Part shown: positions 36,892-46,328 of the stretch, piece by piece | How positions within the stretch are numbered: the first letter of the stretch is position 1 | Layout of the letters: every line of letters starts with the position of its first letter | Assembly: GCA_030684935.1 (NCBI GenBank) | Contig: JAUXXH010000019.1 | Span: 1-64,000 of the forward strand | Origin: Pseudolabrys sp. | GTDB lineage: Bacteria; Pseudomonadota; Alphaproteobacteria; Rhizobiales; Xanthobacteraceae | Direction: 5' to 3' | DNA length: 64,000 nucleotides | Position numbers and translations under genes: made by a program | Notes under the pieces: generated by a model | The model's database searches: none | The model's input: the letters and a program-made list of their open reading frames with translations, nothing else | What the model was told of the DNA's origin: nothing

Positions 36892-36969
36892 TTACGCCAC
36901 GCGAACTCTCACCGAGGCGAGAACCCAGGTCACGGATGCCGACGGCTGCGGCGATAGACAATGAGACAC
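36892..36969 (-). CDS. 25-residue small ORF with near-perfect Shine-Dalgarno
   Basis: Too short for standard gene calling. On minus, AGAAAGGAGGTGATCC, complementary to the 3' end of 16S rRNA along its whole length, sits 1-6 bases before a GTG codon. The peptide starts MSHCLSPQPSA, ends SVRVRVA, and carries one tryptophan. The stop codon TAA forms the loop of a perfect hairpin GTGGCG-TAA-CGCCAC; a second small hairpin (GTCCG/CGGAC) and then a strong terminator follow. It looks like an independent, highly translated small-protein gene or a translation-dependent regulatory RNA. The peptide sequence itself matches nothing I know. Confidence 0.65.
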   Translation of the reverse strand: MSHCLSPQPSASVTWVLASVRVRVA

Positions 36970-37060
36970 TGGATCACCTCCTTTCTGAATGTTGACGACT
37001 CAGACAGGGTAAGGCGTCCGCGAAAATTTGGAAGAGGCAATTTGGCGCGGCGGGCTGCCG

Positions 37061-38032
37061 TCAGAACGGGCTGATCGGAAAATACCGCAGCCACAGGTCG
37101 GTGAAGCGGCCCTTTTCCCACAGCCTGAACAGCGCCCAGTTGAACGCTTGCCGCATCAGATTGTTGCCGCGCTTGACGGCGATGCCGACGCCCTCGCCGA
37201 AGAAGCGGCTTTCGATATAGGGCCCGCCGCGGAATTCGCAGCAGTTGGCCGAGTCGGTACCGTTGAGCCAGAACGCCAGCGCAATGCCATCGCCGAACAG
37301 CAGATCAGCCTCGCCTTTTTTCAGCGCCGCGCGGGCGTCCTCGGCATTCGGGTAGGCCTTCAGCGTGGCTTCGGTGAACAGCATTTTCAGATAGGCTTCG
37401 TGCGCGGTGCCGCCGATCACCGCGACGGTACGGCCCTCCATCGCCTCCGGCCGCATATCGTCGAACGCCAAATCGCGCCGCGCCACGAACCGCGCCGGGG
37501 TGCGGTAATACGGATCGCTGAAGTCGACCTGTTTGCGCATGTCCGCGGTCTGCGCAAACGACGCGATCACCGCGTCGCCCTGGTTGGTGTCGAGCGAACT
37601 GACCAGCGTGTCGAAGCGGCGCATCTGCACCGTACAGGCGACGTTGATCTCCTCGCAGATCAGCCGCGCCAGATCGACGTTGAAGCCGGCCGGCGCCCCA
37701 TCGGGCCCGGCATAGTTGAAGGGCGGATAGTCGGTCTCGGTCAGAAAGCGGATGACGCTGATGCGCGACAAATCCGGCCGTTCCGGGCGCCGTCTTGGGT
37801 CCCAGAATCCTGGCACCGCCAGCGGATCGGCCGACGGACGCACCACCGGCGCCACACTCGGCGGTGGCGTCGTCGTCGCCGGAGGCGCCGGCTTCTCGGG
37901 CACCACGATCGGCGGCGGCGTCGCCGGCTTCACCGCCGGCTGCGCACCGGCCGGGGCGACCGCGAACACACAGAGCGCAATGGCGAACGCCATCATGCTG
38001 CCACGCGCGACTTGACCGTCAGGAAAGGGCAT
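37061..38032 (-). CDS. Periplasmic solute-binding protein, family 3 (amino-acid ABC type)
   Basis: A 323-residue secreted protein: signal peptide (MMAFAIALCVFAVAPAGAQ), a proline-rich spacer to about residue 75, and then an SBP_bac_3 domain with ETDYPPFNYAGPDGAPAGFN, NVDLARLICEEINV and DAVIASFAQTADMRKQVDFS. Such proteins capture amino acids or related cations for an ABC importer, or act as sensors. No permease or ATPase gene is adjacent, which makes an orphan binding or sensing role possible. The start may be the ATG at 38032 or the internal one at 37996. Confidence 0.88.
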   Translation of the reverse strand: MPFPDGQVARGSMMAFAIALCVFAVAPAGAQPAVKPATPPPIVVPEKPAPPATTTPPPSVAPVVRPSADPLAVPGFWDPRRRPERPDLSRISVIRFLTETDYPPFNYAGPDGAPAGFNVDLARLICEEINVACTVQMRRFDTLVSSLDTNQGDAVIASFAQTADMRKQVDFSDPYYRTPARFVARRDLAFDDMRPEAMEGRTVAVIGGTAHEAYLKMLFTEATLKAYPNAEDARAALKKGEADLLFGDGIALAFWLNGTDSANCCEFRGGPYIESRFFGEGVGIAVKRGNNLMRQAFNWALFRLWEKGRFTDLWLRYFPISPF

Positions 38033-38123
38033 CCGCTATCTCAGACAAGGATTCGCCGGGACCATAGCATCGCCATGGCAGCGGGCCAGCCCTATACGAA
38101 ACGGCGCGACAAACCGTTAACGG

Positions 38124-38576
38124 CTACGCCACGCCGGTCAGTTGCTTCTCGATCTGGTGCACCGGCATCTTGACGAAATCCTTGTCGACCTCGGCGCGGA
38201 CGGCATTCTTGACCTGAAGCGAATAGGCCGCGCGCAGCACGCCGAGCGCGCGCGGCGGCGCCACGATGATGAAAGACTTGGTCTTGCCGGCGGTCAGCGA
38301 AACGTCGAGATGTTTGACCAGATCGACCAGAAAGCTGCGTTCCGCCTGGTCGTGCCAATCGGTCTGTTCGACGGCGCTGCGGCCGGGCCCGACCGAGCTG
38401 TAACTGCGGCCGGGCGCACCGGTGCCCAGTTCCCGCGTCGCCAGATTTTCCTGTTCGAACACCTCGATGGTTTTGAGATTGGGAAACTTGATATCCCCGG
38501 CATTCTCCAGCACCAGCGCCTTGGCACCATCACAGACAACAACCCATTCGCCGTTGCGGATCAACAGATCGGACAT
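38124..38576 (-). CDS. Host attachment family protein
   Basis: A 150-residue soluble protein of the PF10116 family, named after an Agrobacterium protein required for attachment to host cells. Typical segments are EWVVVCDGAKALVLENAG near the N-terminus, RSFLVDLVKHLDVSL and a KSFIIVAPPRALGVLRAAY core resembling the eRF1/RNase-H-like fold of this family. Biochemical function is not known. AGGAGGAGA lies at ideal spacing before the ATG at 38576, implying strong translation. Confidence 0.88.
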   Translation of the reverse strand: MSDLLIRNGEWVVVCDGAKALVLENAGDIKFPNLKTIEVFEQENLATRELGTGAPGRSYSSVGPGRSAVEQTDWHDQAERSFLVDLVKHLDVSLTAGKTKSFIIVAPPRALGVLRAAYSLQVKNAVRAEVDKDFVKMPVHQIEKQLTGVA

Positions 38577-38677
38577 GAAATCTCCTCCTAGCCTGCGATA
38601 GGTTTAGAGCTTGCGCGAGGTCGCGGTTTGCTCTGAATCAAAACGCGCCAGGAAGAGATCGGTTGCCAGCCGGAGCG

Positions 38678-40354
38678 CTAGTTGGTGCCGTCCAGCAACC
38701 GGCGGGCGATGACCTGGGCCTGGATTTCGGCCGCGCCCTCGAAAATGTTGAGGATGCGGGCGTCGCAGAGAATGCGCGAGATCGGGAATTCGAGCGCGAA
38801 ACCGTTGCCGCCGTGGATCTGCACGGCGTTGTCGGCATTGGCCCAGGCGATACGCGCCCCGAGCAGCTTGGCCATGCCGGCCTCGAGATCGCAGCGGCGG
38901 CCAGAGTCCTTCTCGCGCGCCGCATGATAGGTGAGCTGGCGCGCGATCATGATCTCCACCGCCATCATGGCAATCTTGTCGGCGACGCGGGGGAATTCGA
39001 TGATCGGCCGGCCGAACTGCATGCGGTTCTGCCCATACTCGATCGCTGTCTCCATCGCCGATTGCGCCACGCCGATGGCGCGGGCGGCGGTCTGGATGCG
39101 CGCCGACTCGAAGGTCTGCATCAACTGCTTGAAGCCGAGCCCCTCGACGCCGCCGAGCAAATTCTCTGCCTTGACCTCGAAACCGTCGAAGGCGATCTCG
39201 TATTCCTTCATGCCGCGGTAGCCGAGCACTTCGATTTCAGTGCCCGTCATGCCTTTGGCCGGGAACGGATTGGCATCGTCGCCGCGCGGCTTTTCGGCCA
39301 GCAGCATCGACAGGCCGCGATGGCCGGCTTCCTTCGGGTTGGTGCGCACCAGAAGCGTCATCAGGTCGGCGCGGACCGGGTGGGTGATCCAGGTCTTGTT
39401 GCCGTACACCTTGTAGACGTCGCCTTCGCGCACGGCGCGCGTCTTCAGCGACGCCAGATCGGAGCCGGTATTGGGCTCGGTGAATACCGCGGTCGGCAGC
39501 ACTTCGCCGGACGCCAGCTTCGCCAGCCATTTTTCCTTCTGCGCAGCGGTGCCGCTGCCGAGGATCAGTTCGGCGGCGATCTCGGAGCGGGTGCCGAGCG
39601 AACCGACGCCGATGTAACCGCGCGACAGCTCCTCGGAGACGACGCACATCGACTCCTTGCCGAGCCCCATGCCGCCGAACTCTTCCGGAATGGTGAGGCC
39701 GAACACGCCGAGGTCGGACATCTGCGCGATGATGTCCATCGGGATATAGCTGTTGGTGCGGTGCCAGCTTTGGGCATGGCCGATCACCTCGCTGTCGGCG
39801 AATTTGCGCATTTCCTCGCGGATCGATTCCAGCGTCTCGTCAAGGCCGCAGGCGCCGACCGTGGCGCCATGGCTGGCGCGCAACAGTTCGACCAGACGGG
39901 CGCGGCGCTCGGCGGTATTGCCATCGGCGATCAGACCTTCGACGGCGGGTGTGATACGCGCCGCCACCTGCGCCATGGTCAGACCCATGTCGCTGGGCCG
40001 CACGATCTCGCCCTGGCTCATCGGAATGCCGCCGACGACCTGCGCCAGGTATTCGCCGAGCCCGATCCGGACCAGCAATTCCTCGAGTTCGCCGAAAGTG
40101 CCGGCGCGTGACATCCGGTCGGTGTAGTCCGCAAGCTGTCGCACCGCCTCGACGTAGGTGGCGAGCCAGGCCAGCCCGTGGGTCGCGCGCTGTTCACGGT
40201 CGAACAGGCGGCTGACGGCATGGCCTTCGACCACCACCCGCGTCCGGACCTTGGCCAGCGCGTCGGCCAGCAGCGCATCAAGCGCAGCGGTCGCCTCACG
40301 GCTCAGTTCGACCAGATCTCGTTCGGCAACGGTGCGGGAGGCGGCGATCGGCAT
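38678..40354 (-). CDS. mcd: (2S)-methylsuccinyl-CoA dehydrogenase
   Basis: A 558-residue acyl-CoA dehydrogenase-fold flavoprotein that converts (2S)-methylsuccinyl-CoA to mesaconyl-CoA in the ethylmalonyl-CoA pathway. The roughly 170-residue N-terminal extension with THGLAWLATYVEAVRQLADY separates Mcd from ordinary acyl-CoA dehydrogenases. The core has FTEPNTGSDLASLKTRA, FESARIQTAARAIGVAQSA and the catalytic glutamate in LNIFEGAAEIQAQ. GAGGG precedes the ATG. Two other pathway genes, ccr and ecm, are 7-11 kb away, which supports the call. Confidence 0.9.
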   Translation of the reverse strand: MPIAASRTVAERDLVELSREATAALDALLADALAKVRTRVVVEGHAVSRLFDREQRATHGLAWLATYVEAVRQLADYTDRMSRAGTFGELEELLVRIGLGEYLAQVVGGIPMSQGEIVRPSDMGLTMAQVAARITPAVEGLIADGNTAERRARLVELLRASHGATVGACGLDETLESIREEMRKFADSEVIGHAQSWHRTNSYIPMDIIAQMSDLGVFGLTIPEEFGGMGLGKESMCVVSEELSRGYIGVGSLGTRSEIAAELILGSGTAAQKEKWLAKLASGEVLPTAVFTEPNTGSDLASLKTRAVREGDVYKVYGNKTWITHPVRADLMTLLVRTNPKEAGHRGLSMLLAEKPRGDDANPFPAKGMTGTEIEVLGYRGMKEYEIAFDGFEVKAENLLGGVEGLGFKQLMQTFESARIQTAARAIGVAQSAMETAIEYGQNRMQFGRPIIEFPRVADKIAMMAVEIMIARQLTYHAAREKDSGRRCDLEAGMAKLLGARIAWANADNAVQIHGGNGFALEFPISRILCDARILNIFEGAAEIQAQVIARRLLDGTN

Positions 40355-40390
40355 GGGACCCTCGATCAGACAATGCTGGCAAGCCTACGC

Positions 40391-40401
40391 GTGCACTGCA
40401 C
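40391..40401. promoter_or_regulatory. Candidate operator GTGCA-C-TGCAC upstream of mcd
   Basis: A perfect 11-bp odd palindrome 37-47 bp upstream of the mcd start, followed by AAAAGCAAA. Its TGCA-N-TGCA core recurs in the ccr/ecm intergenic region. Confidence 0.4.
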
Positions 40402-40477
40402 AAAAGCAAAGGGTTTGTCACCGGAGGTGGCCGGGCCGGCAGACCAATACCTACAAAATTAACCATTTCCGGCTTTT

Positions 40478-42550
40478 ATGACAGGTAGTTACTGCGCAAT
40501 GCCAACTCCCCTGGAAACCCGAACCGGCTGCATGCGCGTCAGAAAAGATTTTATCACCTTCGGCGGGGCAACCCGGCTTCTGACCAGACTGAAGGTGCGG
40601 ACCCGCATCGTCGTGCTGGCGCTGATCCCGGTTGCCGGCTTTCTCGCTTTGGGGCTGACGTATCATTCCGGCGAAGGCGGCGTCAGCGGCGCCTTCGACA
40701 CCGTCAAGCGGTCGTCCAGCCACGCCGACGCCAGCCGCGACTTCCAGAGTGCGGTCACCACCATGCGGATCCTGGCCAAGGATTTCGGCGCTGCGCCTTC
40801 CACCGCCCTGGTGAACAGCTTCACCCAGGCCCACGGAATGGCGCTGAACAGCCTCGACACGATCGGTACGGCCGACAACCGCCGCATCGCCGAGAATGTC
40901 GCGACCCTGCGCGCCGACATGATCGAGCTGCGCGGCCATTTCAATGATCTGGTGGACCAGCAGAGACTGCTCGGCTTCGACGATGAGAGCGGCTTGCGGC
41001 ATAGCCTCATCACGGCCGGCAACGCCGTCGAGCGAATCCTCAATGCGAACATGAACTGGCTGTCAGAAGCCGACGCCAACAAGCTGATGATGACGCTGTT
41101 GCTGATGCGGCATCAGGAAAGCCAGTACCGTCTGACCCGGACCGAACTGACCAAACTTGAATTTCTCAGTGGCTATCGGCGTTTCACCGAGGCATTTGCG
41201 GACATTTTCGGTGCGCCGGAAATGAAGGCTTCGCTTGAGCAGCAGGTGAATGCCTATGCCGATACCTTTGCGCAATGGGTCGAGGGCTTCGACCGCGTCC
41301 ATGCACTGCGCGCGGTGATCGATATCGACACACAGCGCACCTTGCCGCACGTCGAGGAAGTGATCTACCTGGCACAGCAGATGACGGACGCCGCGGCGTC
41401 GGCGCTCGCCGTGTCGCAAGGACGCACCCGCACCGGGATCATTGCGGTCGGCATCGCCATGGTGGTGCTCTGCGTCGGTTTCAGCTGGATGATCGGCCGC
41501 AGTATCGTCAATCCGCTGATCGGCCTCGGCGGCGCGATGCAACGGCTTGCCACGGGGGATACCGACGTGCGCATTCCGGCAACCCGGGCGAAGGACGAAA
41601 TCGGCGAAATGGCGCGCACCGTCATCGTGTTTCGCGACACCATGGTGGAGCGCCAGGCGCTGGCGCAGGCTGAATCCGCCTCAGCGCGCGCGCGCGAGCG
41701 ACGCAGCGATGCGATCGGGACAACGATTGGCCGCTTCAACCAGTCGGCCGGCAGCGCGCTGGCCGGCTTGCGCGGCGCCTCGCTGAAACTGGAAACCAGT
41801 TCGCGCGATCTCAATACGTCGGCAGACGCCATGTCGGCCGAAGCCCTGGCAGCCGAGCAGCGCGTCGCCGCCGCGTCGGAAAACGTCACCGCGGCCGCCA
41901 GTTCTGTCGAGGAACTGGCGGCATCGATCGGCGAAATCGCTTCCCAGGCGGAGAAATCGACCGGCGTGGCCGGCCGCGCCGTGGCGGAAGCGGAACGCAC
42001 CGTCGTCACCATGTCGGAACTGGGCCAGGCGGCGACCCGGATCGGCGAGGTCGTCAGCCTGATCCAGGCGATCGCCGGGCAGACCAACCTGCTGGCGCTC
42101 AATGCCACCATCGAGGCGGCGCGCGCCGGCGAGGCCGGCCGCGGCTTTGCTGTGGTCGCCGCCGAGGTCAAGTCGCTGGCGAGCCAGACCGCGAAAGCCA
42201 CCGAGGAAATCGCCGAGCAGATCGGCTCGATCCAGAATGCCGCGGCCGATGCAGCGCAGGGCATCGAGCAGGTCAACGTCATCATCCGCGACATGTCGGC
42301 GATCGCCACCATGGTGGCGGTGACCGTCGATCAGCAGAGTTCGGCGGTCGCCGCGATCGCCGAGGGCGTCACCCGCGCCTCCGGCGAAGCTCGCGGCGGC
42401 GCCGCCGCGATGAGCCGGGTCGCCGTGGTCACGACCGCGGCCCGCGCCACGGCGGCCGACGTGGAAATGATCGCCGGCACGGTCGCCGCCGAGGCCGCCC
42501 GCCTCGAAGCCGAAGTGCGGCGTTTCCTGGCAGACGTTCAGGCGGCCTAA
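40478..42550 (+). CDS. Methyl-accepting chemotaxis protein
   Basis: A 690-residue chemoreceptor: N-terminal membrane helix ([20 protein letters not shown]), a periplasmic helical sensor domain of about 260 residues, a second helix ([20 protein letters not shown]), a HAMP domain ([20 protein letters not shown]) and a signalling domain with the hairpin tip [20 protein letters not shown]. It should signal through CheA/CheW from the inner membrane; the ligand is unknown. The ATG at 40499 (AGGTAG upstream) is a plausible alternative to that at 40478. The C-terminus ends shortly after the signalling helices, with no CheR-binding pentapeptide seen. Confidence 0.93.
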   Translation: MTGSYCAMPTPLETRTGCMRVRKDFITFGGATRLLTRLKVRTRIVVLALIPVAGFLALGLTYHSGEGGVSGAFDTVKRSSSHADASRDFQSAVTTMRILAKDFGAAPSTALVNSFTQAHGMALNSLDTIGTADNRRIAENVATLRADMIELRGHFNDLVDQQRLLGFDDESGLRHSLITAGNAVERILNANMNWLSEADANKLMMTLLLMRHQESQYRLTRTELTKLEFLSGYRRFTEAFADIFGAPEMKASLEQQVNAYADTFAQWVEGFDRVHALRAVIDIDTQRTLPHVEEVIYLAQQMTDAAASALAVSQGRTRTGIIAVGIAMVVLCVGFSWMIGRSIVNPLIGLGGAMQRLATGDTDVRIPATRAKDEIGEMARTVIVFRDTMVERQALAQAESASARARERRSDAIGTTIGRFNQSAGSALAGLRGASLKLETSSRDLNTSADAMSAEALAAEQRVAAASENVTAAASSVEELAASIGEIASQAEKSTGVAGRAVAEAERTVVTMSELGQAATRIGEVVSLIQAIAGQTNLLALNATIEAARAGEAGRGFAVVAAEVKSLASQTAKATEEIAEQIGSIQNAAADAAQGIEQVNVIIRDMSAIATMVAVTVDQQSSAVAAIAEGVTRASGEARGGAAAMSRVAVVTTAARATAADVEMIAGTVAAEAARLEAEVRRFLADVQAA

Positions 42551-42586
42551 GTTCCCGTTGCCGCAGCCCTTGCAAAGCAGGCGGCG

Positions 42587-43510
42587 ATGGCCGATCTCAA
42601 AGTAACACCAGTTTATTTGGCCAAAGCTGAGTTTGGGGCAAGCGCATTGCGCATAATCTTTTGGTCATTGCGTATCGCGCGGGATGCGTTCCGGAATTTT
42701 ACCGCGGATGACGGCTGGGCCATTGCCAGTCATATCGCCCTGTCGACGCTGATGGCGATGTTCCCTTTCCTGATCATCGTCACCGCGCTGGCCGGGTTTT
42801 TCTTCGGCTCCCGGGAACTGGCCGACGAAGCGGCGCAGATCCTGCTGGAAGCCTGGCCCGAAGCGGTCGCCGGCCCCATCGCGATGGATATCGCCGGCGT
42901 GCTGACCGACCGCCGCGGCGGCGTACTGACGTTCGGCGTGCTGTTTGCCCTCTACTTTGCCTCCAGCGGCGTGGAAAGCCTGCGCATCGGCCTCAATCGC
43001 GCCTATGGCGTCGTCGAGCAGCGCGCCTGGTGGCTGTTGCGCCTGGAGTCGGTCGCCTACGTGCTGGTCGCCGCGGTGGCGATTCTGGCGTTTGCGTTTC
43101 TGGTCGTACTGGCGCCACTGATCATCAACAAGCTGGTGCACGTCGTACCGGTGCTGGAACCGCTAGGCGAGATCCTGACTTTCGCCCGCTATACGGTGGC
43201 GGTCATTGTGCTGGTAATCGCGCTGCTCATTCTCCACAGCTGGCTGCCCTCGGGCCGCCGCAGCTTCGTGGAAATCGCGCCCGGCATCATCGCCACCTTG
43301 GTGTTATGGCTGATCAGCGGCGCGGCTTTCGGCCGTTATCTGGCCTATTACACCTTCGCCTATGTTTCGATGTATGCCGGACTCGCTTCGGCGATGATCG
43401 CGCTGGTCTTCCTCTATGTCTGCGCCTCGATCTTCATTTTCGGCGGGGAACTGAATTCGGTGATCGCCAAGGATCGGGAAGCGCAAAAGGCCGAACCGTC
43501 GTCGGCCTAG
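42587..43510 (+). CDS. YihY/BrkB family membrane protein
   Basis: A 307-residue integral membrane protein with six helices. The family signature region is clear (ASHIALSTLMAMFPFLIIVT, GGVLTFGVLFALYFASSGVE, LRIGLNRAYGVV). Once listed as RNase BN, the family has no proven enzymatic activity and is treated as a transporter-like or virulence-associated inner-membrane protein. It follows the chemoreceptor gene by 36 bp and is probably cotranscribed. Confidence 0.87.
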   Translation: MADLKVTPVYLAKAEFGASALRIIFWSLRIARDAFRNFTADDGWAIASHIALSTLMAMFPFLIIVTALAGFFFGSRELADEAAQILLEAWPEAVAGPIAMDIAGVLTDRRGGVLTFGVLFALYFASSGVESLRIGLNRAYGVVEQRAWWLLRLESVAYVLVAAVAILAFAFLVVLAPLIINKLVHVVPVLEPLGEILTFARYTVAVIVLVIALLILHSWLPSGRRSFVEIAPGIIATLVLWLISGAAFGRYLAYYTFAYVSMYAGLASAMIALVFLYVCASIFIFGGELNSVIAKDREAQKAEPSSA

Positions 43511-43671
43511 TTTTTCCTGGTTTTGCGCGGTATCCGGCTGCAGCCGAAGGATCGGCGCCGCATCCGCGTCAGGATGTCGCGGCTTGCCCTCCGAGTGGCG
43601 GTTTCTCAACCAATTCCGGCCAAAACCAATGATGCTGCACCCTGCTACCCGCGGCCGGAACCCGCTTGTCT

Positions 43672-44517
43672 ATGCTTCGCCCAATCGACCGCCGATCCCT
43701 GGACGAAACCCTGCCGCTGCTGCAGCGGGGGTTCCCGCACGCGCCGGCGTTCTGGGCGGCCGGTCTCGACCGCCTGAAGCGATTTCAATCGCCGGATCCG
43801 GACGCCCCCGCCGCTTATCTGCTCGACGTTGCCGGCAGGGCCGTCGGCGTCATTCTCAGCATTGCCAGCCAGCGCACCAACATCGACGGCTCGACGCGCA
43901 GCGTCGTCAACCTGTCGAGCTGGTTTGTCGATGATGAGCATCGCTGGCGCGCGCCGCGCATGCTCCAGCAGCTCACCGCCGACGATGACACGCTCTACAC
44001 CGACCTCACCCCCACCGTCCCGGTGCAGTCGCTGATCGAGCGTCTCGGCTTCAGCCGCTGGACCGAAGGAACGCTGCTGTTCCCGCTGCCGCTGTTCGCA
44101 TTGGGGCGCTCCGGCGACGCCCATGTGGTGCCGTTCGCAAGCTTGTCGGCCGATTCCTTGCCGGCACCGGTGAAGGGCATGATGGCCGATCATGCGGCGC
44201 TGGGCTGTCTGGCCGCCGCTTTGTGGGACGGCGCACGCCTGCATCCGCTGATTTTTTCGCGCATGAGCCGCAAGGGCGTGCCCATTGCGCGCCTGCTGTA
44301 CGCCGAGGACCGCTCCGTCGTTAAGCGCCACCTGGCCGCAATCGCCCGCTTTTTGCTGCGTGAAAAGACCGTGGTGCTGGCGATGAGCGCCGATCGGAGC
44401 GAACGGACCCCCGGCAGCTTCTTTACCCAACGTGCACCGCCGACCTTCTATAAAGGCACGATGAACACCTCGGCGATCGATCACGCCTATTCCGAATTCG
44501 TTTTCCTGCAGATCTGA
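43672..44517 (+). CDS. GNAT-like acyltransferase of the carrier-protein cassette
   Basis: About 281 residues. The N-terminal half resembles a GNAT N-acyltransferase (MLRPIDRRSLDETLPLLQRG, AGRAVGVILSIAS, VNLSSWFVDDEHRWR), while the C-terminal half is a second, less typical domain ending YSEFVFLQI. Similar proteins are annotated as acyl-CoA acyltransferases. The ATG at 43672 is preferred over a TTG two codons upstream. The stop lies 3 bp before the carrier-protein start, so the four genes to 47628 form one unit. Likely role: transferring the group activated by the ligase, which is inference. Confidence 0.7.
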   Translation: MLRPIDRRSLDETLPLLQRGFPHAPAFWAAGLDRLKRFQSPDPDAPAAYLLDVAGRAVGVILSIASQRTNIDGSTRSVVNLSSWFVDDEHRWRAPRMLQQLTADDDTLYTDLTPTVPVQSLIERLGFSRWTEGTLLFPLPLFALGRSGDAHVVPFASLSADSLPAPVKGMMADHAALGCLAAALWDGARLHPLIFSRMSRKGVPIARLLYAEDRSVVKRHLAAIARFLLREKTVVLAMSADRSERTPGSFFTQRAPPTFYKGTMNTSAIDHAYSEFVFLQI

Positions 44518-44520
44518 CGC

Positions 44521-44796
44521 ATGGCGGCCGATAACATGCTTTCACCAGCGAACCAGAATGTCCGAGCCGACATCACGGACTATCTCCGGCAACGATTCCC
44601 CGGCCTGTCCAGCCACGCGCTCGACGATGACACGCCGCTTCTCGCCGGCGGCGCCATCGACTCGCTGGGCATTCTCGACCTGATGGCCTTCGTCGGCGAA
44701 CGACTCGGCATCGAGATCCAGGATGAGGATTTCGAACCGGAGAATTTCGAGACCCTCGGTCATCTGGTCGCCTTCGCGGAGCGAAAGAAGGCGTGA
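44521..44796 (+). CDS. Acyl carrier protein
   Basis: A 91-residue phosphopantetheine carrier protein. Attachment serine S48 is in GGAIDSLGILDLMAFV, with the acidic helix II expected of carrier proteins and a hydrophobic third helix (TLGHLVAFAERKKA). It resembles the small carrier proteins next to AMP-dependent ligases of exosortase-A-associated and Dlt-like systems rather than fatty acid AcpP. The stop overlaps the ligase start (TGATG). Confidence 0.88.
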   Translation: MAADNMLSPANQNVRADITDYLRQRFPGLSSHALDDDTPLLAGGAIDSLGILDLMAFVGERLGIEIQDEDFEPENFETLGHLVAFAERKKA

Positions 44797-46328
44797 TGGC
44801 GGCGCCGTATCTCGTCCATCATCTGCTGCAGCACACCGGCGACACCGACGCACGGATCGCGCTGATCGATGGCGAACGGCGCATTTCCTACGGCGACTTC
44901 CGCCGCCAGATCGACGATGGCGCCCGCCGTCTGCTCGACGCCGGTGTGACGCGCGGCGACCGGGTCGCCATCCTGCTGCCGAAGAGCATCGAGGAATGCA
45001 GCGCGATCTTTGCCGTCAGCCGCGCCGGCGGCGTGTTCGTGCCGGTCAATCCGCTGCTGCGCCCGGCACAAATCAAGCACATCGTCGAAGATTGCGGTGC
45101 GCGGGTGCTGATCACCAACGCGGCGCTTCTGAAGACGCTGGGGACGACTTTCGACGATACCGCGGGCCTTTCGATCATCAATATCGACGATGAATCGACG
45201 CGCGGCGGCGCGACGTCCGCGCCATCCGCCGCCATCGGCGAGGACCTGGCCGCCATTCTGTACACCTCGGGCTCGACCGGCCGGCCCAAGGGCGTGATGC
45301 TCAGCCACCGTAATCTGGTGGCCGGCACGCGGATCGTGCGCACCTATCTCGGCATCTCGGAGTCCGACCGCATCCTGTCGGTGCTGCCGTTCAGCTTCGA
45401 CTACGGTCTCAACCAGTTGCTCACCGCGGTCGAGCAAACCGCGACCACCGTGCTGCTGACATTCCGCTTCGGCGACGACATCGTGCGCGCCATCCGCGAC
45501 AACGAATGCACGGGGCTCGCCGGCGTTCCCACCATCTGGTCGATCCTGACCCGCGCGTCGCCGCTGCTGGCCAAGACGCCGCTGCCATCGCTGCGCTACA
45601 TCACCAATTCCGGCGGCGCGGTCCCGTCCGACACCGTGCGCAAGCTGCGCGAGATGCTGCCCGACACCCGCATTTTCCTGATGTACGGCCTGACCGAGGC
45701 GTTCCGTTCGACCTTTCTGCCGCCCGATGAGATCGACAAGCGGCCGACCTCGATCGGAAAGGCGATCCCGGAATGCGAGGTGTTCGCCGTTACCGCCGAC
45801 GGGCGCCGCACCAAACCCGGCGAGCCCGGAATTCTGGTCCACCGCGGCCCCACCGTCTCTCTCGGCTACTGGAACCGGCCGGAAGATACCGCCCGCGTGC
45901 TGCGGCAGAACCCCTTGCTGCCGGCGACCCATGGCGGCGAGATCGTGTGTTTTTCCGGCGACCTCGTCACCGAGGACGAAGAAGGCTTCCTGTATTTCGT
46001 CGGGCGCGACGACGCCATGATCAAGTCGTCCGGCTATCGCATCAGCCCGACCGAGGTCGAAGAGGTGTTGATGTCGACCGGGCATTTCCGGCAGGTCGCC
46101 GTCATCGGCCTGCCCGATCCGATGGCCGGACAGAAAGTGCACGCCGTCGGCGTTGCCCGCGACGGCGCGATCGACGTTCCGGTGACGCTCAAGGCCGTAT
46201 CCGACCGGCTGCCGCCGTTCATGCTGCCGCGCGACATCGAGCTGGTCGACGAACTGCCCGTCACCGCCAACGGCAAGGTCGACTACAAGACGCTGGTCGC
46301 GCAACGGGCAAGCCATGTCGGCGCCTGA
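44796..46328 (+). CDS. AMP-dependent acyl/aminoacyl-ACP ligase (exosortase-A-associated type)
   Basis: A 510-residue ANL-superfamily adenylating enzyme. The P-loop motif is ILYTSGSTGRPKGVMLSH, followed by LMYGLTEAFRSTF, the hinge region SGDLVTEDEEGFLYFVGR with DDAMIKSSGYRISP and the C-terminal catalytic lysine in VTANGKVDYK. It resembles TIGR03098, the AMP-forming ligase of exosortase A loci. It would activate a carboxylic or amino acid and load it on the adjacent carrier protein. The ATG at 44796 shares bases with the carrier-protein stop; a GTG one codon earlier is in frame. Substrate cannot be read by eye. Confidence 0.85.
   Translation: MAAPYLVHHLLQHTGDTDARIALIDGERRISYGDFRRQIDDGARRLLDAGVTRGDRVAILLPKSIEECSAIFAVSRAGGVFVPVNPLLRPAQIKHIVEDCGARVLITNAALLKTLGTTFDDTAGLSIINIDDESTRGGATSAPSAAIGEDLAAILYTSGSTGRPKGVMLSHRNLVAGTRIVRTYLGISESDRILSVLPFSFDYGLNQLLTAVEQTATTVLLTFRFGDDIVRAIRDNECTGLAGVPTIWSILTRASPLLAKTPLPSLRYITNSGGAVPSDTVRKLREMLPDTRIFLMYGLTEAFRSTFLPPDEIDKRPTSIGKAIPECEVFAVTADGRRTKPGEPGILVHRGPTVSLGYWNRPEDTARVLRQNPLLPATHGGEIVCFSGDLVTEDEEGFLYFVGRDDAMIKSSGYRISPTEVEEVLMSTGHFRQVAVIGLPDPMAGQKVHAVGVARDGAIDVPVTLKAVSDRLPPFMLPRDIELVDELPVTANGKVDYKTLVAQRASHVGA

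Noticed and set aside
36892..36969. trpL-type attenuator leader
   Set aside because: The peptide has a single tryptophan, no run of regulatory codons, and no amino acid biosynthesis operon follows behind the terminator.
36967..36987. Sequence identical to the 3' end of 16S rRNA (ctggatcacctcctttct) as a fragment of an rRNA gene
   Set aside because: No further rRNA similarity on either side; read on minus it is an extended Shine-Dalgarno in front of a small ORF.
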